Origin: Vitis vinifera
Lineage: Eukaryota; Streptophyta; Magnoliopsida; Vitales; Vitaceae
Direction of reading: 5' to 3'
Length of the DNA stretch: 64,000 nucleotides
Assembly (NCBI RefSeq): GCF_030704535.1
Contig: NC_081815.1
Span: 7,016,501-7,080,500, forward strand
Made by a program: the position numbers and the translations under genes. Under the pieces are notes generated by a model. That model searched no databases, had not been told where the DNA came from, and worked only from the letters and a program-made list of their open reading frames with translations. Below, piece after piece: positions 39,047 through 53,000 of this stretch (the stretch's first letter is position 1; every line of letters starts with the position of its first letter).

Positions 39047-41792
39047 GACTTAGATAGCATAGCATTGCTGGGCAAGGTTTTCACTTTTCACCTCAAATAA
39101 AAACCCATCTAATTGTTATTCACCATTACCACACTGCCGCCAGGGCTGGCCGTACGGTCGTTGGAAACCTAATCTTCTTATTAACATCTCACTGCATAAC
39201 AATAAGGATTCTAGGGTTTTCAGGAGAGGAGAGTGGCGGAGAGAAGACAACCTCCAGGCCCCAAGTAAGCAGTTCTGCTTCCAGTTTTCCAATATATTGC
39301 TTTAGAAACAAACGTATTTTTTAAGATAATTCTTTGAGAATTATATTCAACCAACAATTCTTATTTCAATTAGTTTCAACTGTTAAATATTTACTTAGAA
39401 ATTATTAATACATAATTTCTATTCTTTTGTGATTTCGTCTCGATCTCTTCAGGTTCGGGATTTGCAGGGTTGATTCCAAACCAAAATAAAGAGAGAAATG
39501 AGGGATTTTACAATCACAAGGCACTAAAAAAATAGTTTTTTTAAAAAAAAAAAATCAAGGCCTTTTTTACATACGCTATTTCTTTTGCAAAAATTCAAAA
39601 TTAAAATAGAATAATTATGATACTCGACTTTAAATAGCTTGAATGAGGAAGGATTTCAAGTTGAAATGGAAGTGATGAAGGGAGAAAAAAAGAGGAGTTG
39701 TGTTTTAGTATCTTTGATTTAGGGCTCTCTAAATTAAAGTGACTCACAAAGGTTTTATTTTACTTTAGAATTATCTAGAAATCTTATATAAGTAAAAGTT
39801 ATCTAGAACTCTCTAAAATACATTTTTTTATTATCTTTTATTTTTGTGTAAAGATAAGTTGATAATTTTTTTTCTTCTTAAATCTTCTATAAATCTCTAC
39901 TAATTTTTAGATAACTTCAAATAGTTTTAGATGTGAGTTATGTTTCATTCTCAAAAACATATAAGTGAAAATGTGAGAGAAATAAAATAGAGAAAAAAAT
40001 ATATAAATTTAAAGTTAGTAAATTATTTTTATATGTTAATTTAAATTCATTTAATTTATTTTAATTGAATCGTAAAAGATTAAATAATTTAAAAATATAT
40101 AAAATTTTAATTTTATATGTATGTTTTTTAATGTATTTTTATAGGGAAATCAAATTTGAGAAAACTGTTTATTTTTTAAAGCTTTTTCTTTTCTCAACAC
40201 TTCTACGAACCAAGCATAACCCAATTTAATTTCCTTTATTTTCTCCTTAATTAAAATGAGAGAATTTAAAAATTCTCTACGAATTACACCTGTTATCTCA
40301 TTCTCCCTTGAATTAAATTTTTTATCTCAGTTACTCGAGTGAGTCAGCTATAACTCATTCATTCACTTGTCTATTTCACCAATCATAACCACTTTTATTG
40401 CTAATGTTGCTTGTCCCATTAACATCTTATAATACTCTTTTTGCAGTCAATGAACCTAATTTCCCGGAAAGGGCAAAAAAAGGTTCATGCCATTGCCAAC
40501 CCTAGGCTTATTTTGTCATAAAAAAAAGTCCAGGATAGTGTAAAATATTAGAAGGGCTTTACGGGGAAGGAACGAAGGTGAATCCCTTGCGTAAACCAGG
40601 CAGACGGACAAGTGAATCACAATTACGGCCCTTCGCTTTTGAATCTTTCTTTCCTCTGCTTATTCCGCCCCGTGATTCGGCTTTTTGCTCGACCAAATAA
40701 GAGAATGTCCGGTTAGGAGAAGTGGCAAAGAAGGCACTCACAAACATAAAATTTAATCTTACTTCTACTACTACTATTAAATGCAGTAGCCAGATGCTAT
40801 TTTCTTTTAACCCTTTTTCTTTCAATGGTTGTAGAGATCCACAATCAGCCTCGAATAATAGGTCATCATGGCCCCGAGAAGAATATGAAGTGCTTCTGCC
40901 CTACTGCTCGGAATATGTACACTGTATGTGACTGATAAGAGATTAACTAAAAAACCGGCATAATCAAAATCCAAAACGGATACTTAACAACTTGTATGAT
41001 TGCAGACATTGGAATAGAAATCAAGAAACCATTCACCAACTCAAATCTATATGCAGATGAAGCCTCAAATCTCCCTTCCAACACCTTCAATTCAGCTGGG
41101 CATCGAGGACTGCACTTCTGCTGGAGCAAGGCCCAGTCCACAATAGCTCGAGATTTATTTTCCATTGCTCAAGCCAGCATTCAACTGCCAAAACAGTACT
41201 GCAAAAACTAAGGGCATATGTTCTCAACAACAATTTTCGACTTTTGAAAACAAAAAAACAGGAAATAATATTTGACAAGCAGAAAGAAAACAACTTTTTA
41301 TTCTTAAAAACAAAAATTATGATATTTTTAAAAAAATGCATCTTCATTGTTTTCAACTGTTTTTAGATGTTTTCTGAAGGCCTTTTTTTTAAAAATAGTA
41401 ACAATAATAGTAAGATAAATATAAATAATACCTTATTTTCGAGGTACTACATATAAAATTAAAACTTAAAAAATATTTGAAAATATAGAAAACAAGTTAA
41501 AAATATTCCAAATTTCAAAACAGATTTTTGTTCTATAGTACATCAAAAAACTACTTTTAAATACTATTTTTTGAGAATAGTTTTTGAAAATATTCCTAAA
41601 CAGATCCTAAAGTCCCCAACTATGAATCACACCCAATGAGCATCCTACAAAATGATCAACATACAGTGAGGAAATTTCTTGTCAATGTGCAAAATTTACA
41701 GCAAATTGCCAGAAGATTTACTTTAGAAAGTAGAAAACGCATCTTTTGGCTCACTATCATAAAATACACCGGTTTTGAGAGAAACTGATATC
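39047..41792. other. Gene-free spacer upstream of the putative small gene and downstream of the WDR76-like gene
   Basis: Mostly AT-rich. A GC-richer patch at about 40555-40720 looks organelle-derived. A plus-strand fragment at 40996-41211 follows a TGATTGCAG acceptor-like site and stays open for 71 codons, but matches no family I know. The WDR76-like 3' UTR should lie just below 41793. Confidence 0.4.
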
Positions 41793-44700
41793 CTAGCATG
41801 ATTTCCACATATAGATCTGCCCCCCGCCTGTGGCTCCTGCTAGCATTCCAACCTTATAAGGGTGTGCACTGAACCGGCATGGAATTGCAGACATGTGTGC
41901 GCTCTGTAAAGTCATAACTGTTTTTCTACAAGCTGTTGAGATAATATCAACTCCTCTTTTCATATTGCCAATAAAAAGGTAAGAATCATCCCAACCCCAT
42001 ATGGCTCTGCTTCCACAAACAAAATAGATACTGTTAAACCGCAATCCAAATTTCAAAAGTTGCAAGATTAAGATCCTAATTTATATACCTATTGTAAGAT
42101 TACAATAATCAGTTTTTTTTCACAAGAAATTTTGGTAATATATATACATCATGAATTCAGACCATGTTTCCTGCAAATTCAACTTATTCAAACTACATTT
42201 CACCATACTATTTGACAGACAAGGTGGTCAAAGTGTTTTAAGTTCTAGATACCTGGATCCAGAGCAGGAAAACCCTTTTAAGAAATTTACAAACTGAGCT
42301 ACTAGCATGTAGCTCAACATGAAAACATAAATAGGTTGAGAAGATCACCTGACAAGAACTTAGAAAAGAGAGAAACCTAATAGTCTGTCCCATTTCTTGG
42401 CATGAGCAATAGCTTCAACTCATTTCTACTAAAAATATAATGAGACCCAACAGGAAGGTTCTATTTAGAGACATAAAACATAATAACATTTTCCTGTTGG
42501 GTTTCTAGTAAATAACAACTTTAGAATCACCGAAAAACCTACAACTTGAGCAAGACATGCAATTCTGTGCATATGCAGAAGGCACCCAAATGATACACTT
42601 AATAGGTAAACAGATATTCAATGATAAAGAACATAAAATCTTTCTACAAAGAAATTAGGAAGGCCAGTGGAAGAAGACACTTTAATATACAAGTGTTATG
42701 CAATTTAATGTTCCACTTTGTCACAAAGAGATTAAACATGATGTCTGGGGTACACAACAACTCAAACCTTACAAGGTAGCTTGTTCCTCAGTTTGACTCT
42801 CAAGGCTGTTACCTGAGTTATTTTTCTTTAGCCTCAACTCAAAAGTCAAACACTTGGGTTAACCATTGTACACTTTTTAAAAGAATTTGACTTAAATACA
42901 TGAAAGAATTTTTTTACCCTGCTTTTAGAATACCAATAACTTCCTATATTGAAGGACTTTTTTTACACTCATGGCTCTAAAATCAGAAGGAAAAATCAGT
43001 ACCTAACAGGCAGGATGCTTAACATTGACAAAGGGCAATTTTAAATGAAGTTGCAATTGGTCATTTCCCTAAAGCAAAACTTATTTACTTAATTATTTAT
43101 TTATTTTATGGCTGCTACAGTGCTACTTGTTCTTCTAGAAAGTGGAAAAATAGAAGGAAAGTTATAATGCAGATACATAAGTTCTAATAGCTGACATCCT
43201 GACAACATGCACATAATGGCAATAAATTTCACAAAGAAAATGCTTGAAACAGATATAGAAACAATGAACAACTCTAGTCGAGAAAACTTTTCAGACCTGC
43301 AATAGAACATCAAGCAGATTGCTTTAGCAAGAACAAGTCGCAGCAATGTTTGACATACTAGCAAAGGCCATACCTGAAAGAAGAAATCCATCTGCACATA
43401 TGATTTTCATGGTAAATCATAGATAAGTCCTCAAAATTAACTCCACCAAGCAGACCTACTTTGTTTTCAACACTACATGAAGAGTTTGAAACATTAAACA
43501 TCAGTAAGCAAGAACCACCAAATAAATAAATCAACAAGTTAAATTTCCTTGGGCAACTTATGTGTGTATTAATATTGGACTCAGAAAAAAAAAATCAGTT
43601 ATATAAGAAATATTCTGCATATTATAAGGAAATTAAGAATTTTAATTTATATATATGTATATATATCATATACATATACACACACACATATATATAAGCA
43701 CAGGAAGCTGATTAATAACTCTGAACCTTTAACATCTATAGCTACATTATTTTTTTATTTTATTTTTGATAGGTAATAGCTACATTAGGGGATAAGGGGA
43801 TAAAACACCAAAAACAATCTCTGAATTCTACAGAAAATGCAGACCAACTTGTAGAAAGAAGAATCAGTGGTGGTTGCTGAGTGTTACATGGCACAGAGAA
43901 ATAATAAATTAGAAGGATCTGCTTACACATAATCTGCATCTGAACTGCTTCTTGCAGTAAAATTTTTATTGCAAGACATTATGTAAAAAGTCCCATCGAG
44001 TCCCTTAGTACTCAACTTAGCATGAATTAATTTCATAAGTATCAACCATCAAACCTTCCTCGCAAACCTTAAAATATGAGCTTTTGTTGAAAATTAAATC
44101 ATTATGTGCTGAAAAAAAAATGTAGTGAAGTTCAAACAGCTCCACATACCTTGTTGTTGCAAGACTGCTTCCAGAGGGTGAGAAGTATGCAGAATGCACA
44201 GCCCTTGCATGGCTAACCGTCTTCAAAGTTTTTGGTTTATCTGAATCAATTTTTCTCAAATCCCAAATGCAGGCAGTCGCATCTGAGGAACTTGTAGCCA
44301 TGATGTTTGGGTTGTTTATGTTAAAATCTATAGTGTTGATCCTGTATTCATGCAAAGGCCATGAGCTTGAAGGTTCTTTTCCAGCCCTCATATCCCAGAG
44401 ATTCAACCCTCCATTTCCCTCTCCAAAATATAAGCAGTTCACATAATTTGGTCGTTGAGAGAGAGAAAATATAGCACTTTCACTGGAATATATCTTATCA
44501 AATACCTCCTTCTCTGCGTCCATCAATTGAATAGAACCCCCATAGCAGCTCGTAAAGATCTGAAATCAAACTCAACAATTGTAGGTCATCAACAATACAT
44601 GAAATCAGCCAGCATATCCACTATTAATGTAACAAATAAGCAGGGAACCATCAGGTTGTTGCCTTCTCAGTGCCAAATGCACAAATATATAACTAAAGAA

Positions 44701-45807
44701 AACAAATTTTGATTAGGAGATCAGATATTGCAGGTACTTTTTTCACTTCCTTATGGGTTATTCATTCTAATATTCAAATTCTAATGCCAAAACAGCAGTT
44801 GCCTTCTCATTCCCAAACATCCTTCTTTAATGTTTTGTATTCTATCTATAAATCCAGAAAGTGCCTATAAACAATCCTTTCTCCAAAAGGTTTTATGACT
44901 AATAAAATGAAACCTAAATGTAAATATTCAAGATATGTGAAAAAAAAAATAGTAGTAGAAATTATGAAAATTCAGAGTACCTTTGATTGGGAAAATTCTT
45001 GAATTAAAATCCCTGAAACAGGATCCTTATGAGGCTGGTACAAGAAAACCCCATCCCTTTCCTTTTCACAATCAACATCCCAAAATCCAATATGGCCGCT
45101 TTTGTCACCAGCAACAATCATTGTCGAGTCAATACAAGGAAAGAACCTCAAATTCATTATTCTACCAGGCATAATCCTTGCTATATTTTCTGCATTCAAA
45201 GTCATTGACCCCAAATCAACCGAGCCCTCAACTCCCCCGCGACTTTCCCTCTTAATCAAGCAATCCAATGGTTTTTTTTCATCAACCTCGTCATCAGCAG
45301 AACACTTATCTGAATTTCTCAACTGAGATTCCTTTGAAACACCCAGAATCTTATCAAGAAATACCCTATCTCTAATACTAAGAGGGCCCTCAGGCAGAGA
45401 GGGCGACTTGGAGCCCTCAGGCGTAGAGGGCGACTTGGGGCCCTTAATCATAGACTCAACAAACTCATCTTTGAGCCCATTTCCAGACGAGAAATCCGGC
45501 GGCAACCCTCGGGTTCGGAGGGACCGCCGGATGACAATTGGGGATTCCGTTTTGGGCTTCTTTTTAGGGCTAACTTTGTTCGATTTCGACTCAACCCTGC
45601 GGCAAAAAAGACAAATCAATGACTGACATTTGAAGAAAACAAGTCGAGACAGAGGAACCTAGAGAGAGAAAGACACCTCCGGCGCTTAGCTTCCTCAGAG
45701 AGTGCGGCGGCTTTGGAGTGGAGCTTGAGAGAAGCCACCATTTCATTGTTGCGGCGAATGTTCTCGAGCCTCCGACGCTCGTAGTCTGTTAGGTTTTGAA
45801 GGTCCAT
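41793..45807 (-). CDS. WD40 protein of the WDR76/CMR1 family (5 exons, 489 aa)
   Basis: Exons in gene order: 45807-45677, 45596-44981, 44559-44150, 43472-43374, 42006-41793; total 1470 nt with phases matching at every junction. The N-terminus (YERRRLENIRRNNEMVASL) is the charged helix typical of CMR1/WDR76. It is followed by a basic PKKKPK stretch and IRRSLRTRGLPPD. WD repeats start near IARIMPGRIMNLRFFP and include GHIGFWDVD, LNLWDMRAG, ACIWDLRK and a C-terminal GGQIYMWKS. LWDMR and IWDLR are WDXR motifs, the signature of DDB1-CUL4 substrate receptors. Family members bind chromatin and act in DNA-damage and replication-stress responses; yeast CMR1 and human WDR76 are the studied examples. 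Nuclear location is inferred. The 99-nt fourth exon (VENKVGLLGG, then YHENHMCRWISSFR) is too short to stand out as an open frame. Tandem E2F-type sites lie 102-128 bp upstream. Confidence 0.9.
43648..43697. repeat. TA/CA compound microsatellite in WDR76-like intron 3
   Basis: Alternating ATATAT, ATACAT and ACACAC stretches over about 50 bp. Confidence 0.8.
43750..43776 (-). mobile_element. 27-bp LINE-tail micro-insertion in WDR76-like intron 3
   Basis: A T-rich run followed by GATAGGTAA, the reversed 3' end of the local LINE family, flanked by perfect copies of TAGCTACATTA at 43739-43749 and 43777-43787. Confidence 0.75.
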
Positions 45808-45908
45808 TGGCGCTAGGGTTTGGAGCTCTGAGACTGTTAACTGTTGCGCTTCTTCTGTTCATTTGTATTCCTTTTTCTATGCTGTATATCCACTTATATA
45901 GTTAGATA

Positions 45909-45936
45909 TTGGCGGGAAATGAAGCTGGCGGGAAAC
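45909..45936 (-). promoter_or_regulatory. Tandem E2F-type sites upstream of the WDR76-like gene
   Basis: GGCGGGAAAT at 45911-45920 and GGCGGGAAAC at 45927-45936 are the reverse-strand form of the E2F consensus. They are 16 bp apart start to start and lie 102-128 bp upstream of the ATG at 45807. The MCM5 promoter has the same arrangement. Confidence 0.75.
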
Positions 45937-45959
45937 AAAAACGGACCTGGGCTGTTTTA

Positions 45960-47089
45960 GTGGAGTTTTGGGTCAAAATGACCCATTTATTAAAAAAAAA
46001 AAAAAAAAAAAAGATATAACCACTTTTTGAAATTTATATTCAAATTGGCCTCGTGTCACATAAACGCCATATTATTTAAAAAAAAAAAAATTCATCATTT
46101 AAGTTAAAGCCCCAGTTCGCAACCGAGGCTTCAATTTTAAACTAAAACCGTAGTTGTCAATTAAAATTTTAGTTAAAATTTTTTTTTAATTTAAAATTTA
46201 ATTAAAAATTATTAAATTATAATTTATGATTGAAATTTAAAAAATATACTTAAATATTAAATTATTTATATTTAAACTTAAGAATCTAGTATTACTTCAA
46301 CAAACATAAATTGATAAATAGAAGATATTATAAATGAATATTTTATTTATTAATAAATTAATAATCTTAAAATAATAAACTTATATAACATATAAATAAT
46401 ATATAAAATTGTATAATTTATTAATTTAAGATATTTAATTTGTTATTTTTTAAGATATTAACTTATTTGTACTATGATAAATTTGTTTTTATCGAAATAA
46501 TAGTACACTTTTAAGCCGCAGTTGATAACTTTTAAACCGCAGTTGCTAACTGAGATTTTCGATAAAACAATTCAATCCCATAAAACACATTGGTGATACA
46601 TAATCGGTTGCAACTTATATTTTGCTTATGATCAACCAATTCAATCCCATAAAACATGATACTTGAAAAGTGGTGACCATCATTAGACACAAATTTCATT
46701 AAAAATAAGGGTGACTATATTGTAAAAAATCATCCAGTAATAATGTGTTTAGATATGATTTTAAGAAGTGTTTTTAGTCTTTTTAATATATGAAAAATAA
46801 AAAATTTTAGATGTTAGAAAGGTTAGAGACACTTTTAAAATCACTACTAAAAACACTCTAAATTTCTAAAAAATTACCTCACAAACTCAACTCCCAACGC
46901 ACATCTCCATGGATTCTTCCATGCTCTGAGAATCTTAAGTATCAAATATTAGAACAAGCTTTTGAGTTAAACCTACTAGGAAAGAGTAAAGAACATCACA
47001 TGATCATCTATATAACAAAAGCAAGAAACTAGTTGATCACTTTTGACAGTTTCAAAACATGTTTCAAATCCTACAAAGGGTACATATTT
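45960..47089. other. Intergenic spacer with a possible MITE
   Basis: AT-rich DNA between the WDR76-like promoter and the end of F-box copy 2. It contains a poly-A run at about 45991-46011 and the MITE candidate listed separately. No coding exon seen. Confidence 0.5.
46105..46562. mobile_element. Candidate AT-rich MITE with AACCGCAGTTG-type subterminal repeats
   Basis: The left side carries CCAGTTCGCAACCGAGG and AAACCGTAGTTGTCAA. The right side, read in reverse, carries TCAGTTAGCAACTGCGG and ATCAACTGCGG. These imperfect inverted ends enclose about 400 bp of very AT-rich DNA without coding potential. Exact ends and a target duplication could not be fixed, so the superfamily is left open. Confidence 0.45.
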
Positions 47090-50000
47090 TCAAGGGAATA
47101 ATTGATCAAACAACGAAATTGCAAAACCCCGGTTGGTTTCTACATTTTCAAATGCTACCCTGCTATTTTCTGTGAACATTGCCTCAAGTCTGCCAAAGAT
47201 TATAGCTACCACATGTGGTGATTTGTACCATATGTCATTTGGGCACTCTTCCTTAACAGCAGTAGTTGTTTCAAACTCCTTAGTTAAGGTAGCAAATATC
47301 TTATCAAAATCAAGAGGCTCACCATCATATTCTCTCCTTCCTCTTAACATATCTTCCATCTCTCTCTGCCTGGCACTACATTGATGACTCCAGTCTATCA
47401 TCCGACTATGGACCGCGATTATACCTTTTGCTCCTTTGTCTGATAATTTGGCACTGCTTTCAGCTTTAACTTTCATTTCTATGGAATCCTTTGCCATCCT
47501 TTCAAAACATCGTGCAGCATCACCGTATATACACATTTTCTTGATACAATTGAAGAGCACGAGAAAGCCAGCTCCCCCTGATCCAAGAAAGTACTCAAAA
47601 TAGTGATTCAAGTAGAGACGCATTTTGAGAAGGTCATCATGGCTGCATCGTTCCAGGAACAACCTCACAAGTATAAAGTGAGGTAGACTTGGACGTGAAA
47701 CTGGGCGAAGAACCCGACTATGCAAGAAAGGAACCATAGATGAAGATGCTGAAGTATATTCTTCAGCAACCCATCTGCTATATGCTCGACACTCAGCACA
47801 TAAACAGGTAGAAGTAGCTTGTAACCAAGCATATTCCTTTTCCCTGATCAACAGCTTGGAAGTGGCCAACAGTAATGTCTGCTCAAAGAAAAAAATGAAG
47901 AAGATCTAGATGTTATTATACTAAGGTTGATAAACAAATAAGAAGGAACAAATGAAAAGTGAAGAAAGAGAGAGATGTTTAACAAGCAATATGTTGATTA
48001 TATCATTAGAGAATGACAATCAATTAAACGAGGTAGGCCATTGCTTCCAAATTCCAACCATGTAACAGTAAACAAGAAATTAATTGGTGCCAGAAACCCT
48101 TACCTTTGCAAGCAAATACTGAGCAGAAATATTTCCAGCATGTGCACAACTATATATCAATCCTTTTACATTCTGGAGAGACTGAAATCTCCTTGATAGT
48201 TTCAGATTATCAAACACCACCACTCGTAAGATATCCCTATCGCCCGCAAATTCCATAAACACTCTAGAACTGCAATGAGAAGGTTACTAAAATCTCTCTT
48301 CATTGAAATTACGGAACAATTCATAATAACTTAAAATGTTTAAAGTGCATGCTGTAATCACAGTGAAACTCATCAAGTTGGTCTACTCCGGCGTCAATCA
48401 TAGAACATATCCAATAACAAAATAACCTAACCTAACCAAACTCTGCCCAAATCCAAGGATATATTTGACTCAGGTTCCAAAACAGTGCTTTTGAATATTC
48501 TGAAAATTTCAAGGAGTTTTGCGGATCAGTGTGGAAATATGGGATTATGATTTGTAATTAATTGCCAAGATTAGAGGGATTGTGTTAGGATATTTTCTAT
48601 TTTTATGGATGAGAGAATCTCTCATAATTAGTTATTGTTTCCTTAGAGATAGGAATCCCACTTGTATATATATAGGTCACTTTGTATTCAGTTTTGACAC
48701 AGAAAAAAGAAGAATATTTTCTTCATGGTATTAGAGCATTCAGATCTGAACCACGTACAAAAAAAAAATTAAAAAAAAATCATCTTTTTCCATGGAGAGC
48801 AGAACGGAAGGATCAAACTCGGAGGTGACGTCCAGACCTGAAGCAGTTCACTCCGGCAGTGCCAGCACTACAGACGGCATCATTCTTCCCATAACAGGTC
48901 ATAAACTCAATGGGCAGAATTTTATTCAATGGGCTCAGTCTGTTCGGATCTTCATCTGTGGGAAAGGTAAGGAAGAATACCTTACAGGAGCCATTGTTCA
49001 GCCGAAGGAAGATGATCCAGGATACCGAACCTGGAAGTTGGAAAATAGTATGGTGATGTCTTGGTTAATTAACTCTATGACCAATGACATAGGAGAAAAC
49101 TTCATGTATTATGGCACAGCAAAGGAGATATGGGATGCAGCTAGAGAGACCTACTCCAACATCGATAATACCTCGGCGATTTTCGAAATCAAGAGTATTC
49201 TCCAAGATCTTTGACAAGGAGATTCAACTGTTACCGAATATTTTAATATCCTTACACGGTATTGGCAACAACTCGATATTTATGAAGAATTGGTTTGGAA
49301 GTGTCCCGAAAATGGACTCCTATACAAGAAGGTCATTGAAAAGGAACGCATCTACAAATTTTTACTTGGCCTTAATAAGAATTTAGATGAGGTACGTGGA
49401 AGAGTTCTAAGTATTAAGCCATTACCTAGTGTTAGGGAAGTTTTTTTCTGAAATTCGCAGAGAGGAAAGCAGACAAAAAGTGATGTTGGGAACCCAAAAT
49501 TCCTCCAAAAATCTTGAGAACTCAGCCCTAGTTACACGAGGAACCCAATCCAACAACAACAACCACCAAACGAAGAAGAATCGTCCATGGTGCGACCGTT
49601 GTAGAAAACCTGGACACACGAAAGAGACTTGCTGGCATCTACACGGTAAACCTGCTGATTGGAAACCTTCTCGGCCACAGCAAAACAGAGAAAGCCGGGG
49701 TTACACCGTTGCAGCCGAAGAAGACACATCTGGCACTATCTCAAATCCTGGTCCGTTTAGCAAAGAGCAATTGGAGGCACTACAGAAAATGTTCCAACAG
49801 ACTCTTCAATCAACTGGAACAACTATTGGTTCCGCATCTGTAGCCCAGAAAGGTATTTTTTCCCATGCCCTAAATGTTAGACAGGAAAATCACACTACAT
49901 GGATAGTGGACTCAGGAGCTTCAGATCACATGATTGGGAATCTCATGGTTTTTCATGAATATACTCCTTGCCATAACAATTCCTCTGTTCGAATTGCCGA

Positions 50001-53000
50001 TGGAACCCTTTCTAGGGTATTTGGCACAGGTTCAGTTATTATTTCCAAGGATATTACTCTTCACTCCGTGCTCTATGTTCCGAAATTGGATTGCAACCTA
50101 TTGTCCATAAGTAGACTAACACAGGATCTTAATTGTGTTTCTAAATTCCTTCCTCACATGTGTGAATTTCAGGCCTTGAACTTTGGGAAGAGGATTGGCA
50201 ATGCTAAGGTGCGTGTTGGACTTTACCTTCTGAGAGCTGAGGAAATTCGAAGGCTACCAATGAAGACTGCTTGTGTAGTTTCCAACCCTAGTTCCAAGAC
50301 GGATAGTGTTGTTATGTTATGGCACTACCGATTAGGTCACCCAAATTTTTCCTATCTTGAAAAACTATATCCATCATTATTCAATAAAAAATTCCAAAAA
50401 TTTTCAATGCGAAATATGTCAATTGTCCAAACATACTCGCAACTCCTATTCCATTCAACCATACAAACCATCTCATCCTTTTTCCTTAATTCACAGTGAT
50501 GTTTGGGGGGCCTCTAGAATCAACAACATTACAAGTTCTAGATGGTTTGTCACCTTTGTTGATGACCACACTCGAGTGACTTGGGTATTCCTTATGAAGA
50601 AGAAATCAGAAGTGAGAGAAATATTTGAAAACTTCAACAACATGGTTCAGACGCAATTTCAGGAAAAAATTCAAGTCCTTCGGACAGATAATGCTCGAGA
50701 ATACTATCACAACATTCTTGGGTCATATCTTTTGGAGAATGGCATCATACATCAAAGCTCGTGCATTGATACTCCACAGCAAAATGGAGTTGCAGAAAGG
50801 AAAAATAGACATTTGATGGAGGTTGCACGATCCCTCATGATAGCTTCAAACGTGCCTAAACAATTATGAGGTGAAGCTGTACTCACAACAACCTACTTGA
50901 TCAACCGAATGCCTTCTAGGATTCTTCAATTTAAAACCTCGTGTCAAATCCTCCTCGCTGCATATTCATCCACTTGAATAATCTCGTCTATCCTAGTCAA
51001 AGTCTTTGGTTGTACTTCTTTCGTTCACATCCATAAGTCCCAACGTAGTAAACTTGATCCAATAGCCACTAAATGCATCTTTCTCGGGTATTCACCAAAC
51101 CAAAAAGGATACAAGTGCTACTCTCCAACAACCAAGAAATTCTACACTTCCATGGATGTCACTTTCTTCGAAAATAAACCCTTCTACCCCAAAACTGCAA
51201 TTTAGGGGGAGAACTGGTCCACAGATGAAACTGAAATCAGCACTACTTCTCCTTTGAGTTCATCACTACCTCCTCAAACATATAGTACTCTTTCCGTCCC
51301 CGAAAACAATTCCTTGGATGTCCCTTCTGTCACACCTGAGTCAACTACACAAGGCAGTAAAGAGGTAATAGTTTATTCTAGAAAAAATTTAAAGGAAAAG
51401 CCCAAGAAACCTCCTCAAAAGGAGCCCGAGGACAACACTTCACCTAAGCAGAACCAAGAATTGGACCAGGATCCAAGCAACCCAAACTCACAACCAGGTA
51501 ACACAATTTATGATCTAGATTCTAGTAATGACCTTGATGATCTTGATCAACCCATTGCTTTAAGGAAATGTGTAAGATCCTGCACTCAGCATCCAATCAG
51601 TAATCATGTGTCCTATGGAAAGCTTTCACAGAATTTCCAAGCGTTCATCACTTCTCTTGAAGATGATCGTATCCCATCCAACACCCAAGAAACACTTCAA
51701 CAACCTGAATGGAAGACTGCTGTTCAGGAAGAAATACAAGCCTTGGAGAAAAATGGGACATGGGAAATCTCATAATTACCAGAGGGTAAGAGGCCTGTTG
51801 GATGCAAGTGGATATTTACCGTGAAGCACAATCCGGATGGAAGTATAAACAGGTTCAAGGCTCGACTAGTAGCTAAAGGATTTACTCAATCCTATGGCAT
51901 TGATTATGAAGAAACATCTGCACCAGTAGCAAAGCTCAACTCCATCAAAGTGTTATTGTCAGTTGCAGTAAATTTGGACTGGAATCTGCACCAACTTGAT
52001 GTCAAAAATGCATTTCTCAACGGAGAACTAGAAGAGGAAGTCTACATGAAGATTCCACCTAGTATGGAAACTCCAAAAAATTCAGGAAAAGTGTGTAAAC
52101 TGAGAAAGTCCCTATACAGTCTAAAACAGTCACCTAGGGCCTGGTTTGATCGACTGACTAGAGTTGTGAAAAAACATAGGTTCATCCAATGTCAAGCAGA
52201 TCACACACTATTTATGAAACACTCTAAGGAAGGTGAAATGACTCTGTTCATTGTCTATATTGATGAGATTATAATTACCGGAGACGATGAAGAAGGGATA
52301 GGGAATCTCAAGAAGCTGCTAGCAAGAGAATTTGAAATCAAAGATCTTGGACAACTCAGATACTTTCTTGGCATGGAAGTTGGCAGAACTAAGGAGGGAA
52401 TTGTGGTCACGCAAAGGAAGTATGTCCTTGATCTACTTCAGGAGACTGGGATGCTAGGTTGTAGGCCAATGGACACGCCTATGGATCCTATTGGTAAGAT
52501 TGATAAAGATAATGACAGTCATCCAACTGACAGAGACAGGTACCAGAGGTTAGTAGAAAAGTTGATCTAATTAACTCACACAAGGCCCGATATTGGTTTC
52601 GCTGTGAGCATGGTAAGCCGCTACATGAACAATCCCACTGAAAGACACATGAAAGCCGTATACAGAATTTTACAATACCTTAAAAAGAGCCCAGGTAAAG
52701 GACTCTACTTCAAGAAAACCTCAAGTAGGGAAGTTGAGGTATTCACAGATGCTGATTGGGCAGGGTCCTTGATAGATCGGAGGTCAACTACTGGGTATTG
52801 TTCCTATGTGTGAGGAAACTTAGTGACTTGGAGAAGCAAGAAGCAGTCCGTAGTGGCGAGAAACAGTGCAGAGGCAGAATTAAGGGCAATGACTCATGGG
52901 ATATGTGAAGGAATGTGGCTCCAAAGAATACTCAAGGAACTTGGAATTATATCAAACTCCACTATGACAGTTTTGTGTGATAACAAGGCTACCATAAGTA

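Noticed and set aside
43101..43397. 98-codon minus-strand frame MQMDFFFQVWPLLVCQ
   Set aside because: It overlaps the end of the 99-nt WDR76-like exon in another frame and is otherwise intron.
44455..45626. Several plus-strand frames of 60-85 codons
   Set aside because: Antisense shadows of the WDR76-like exons 2 and 3.
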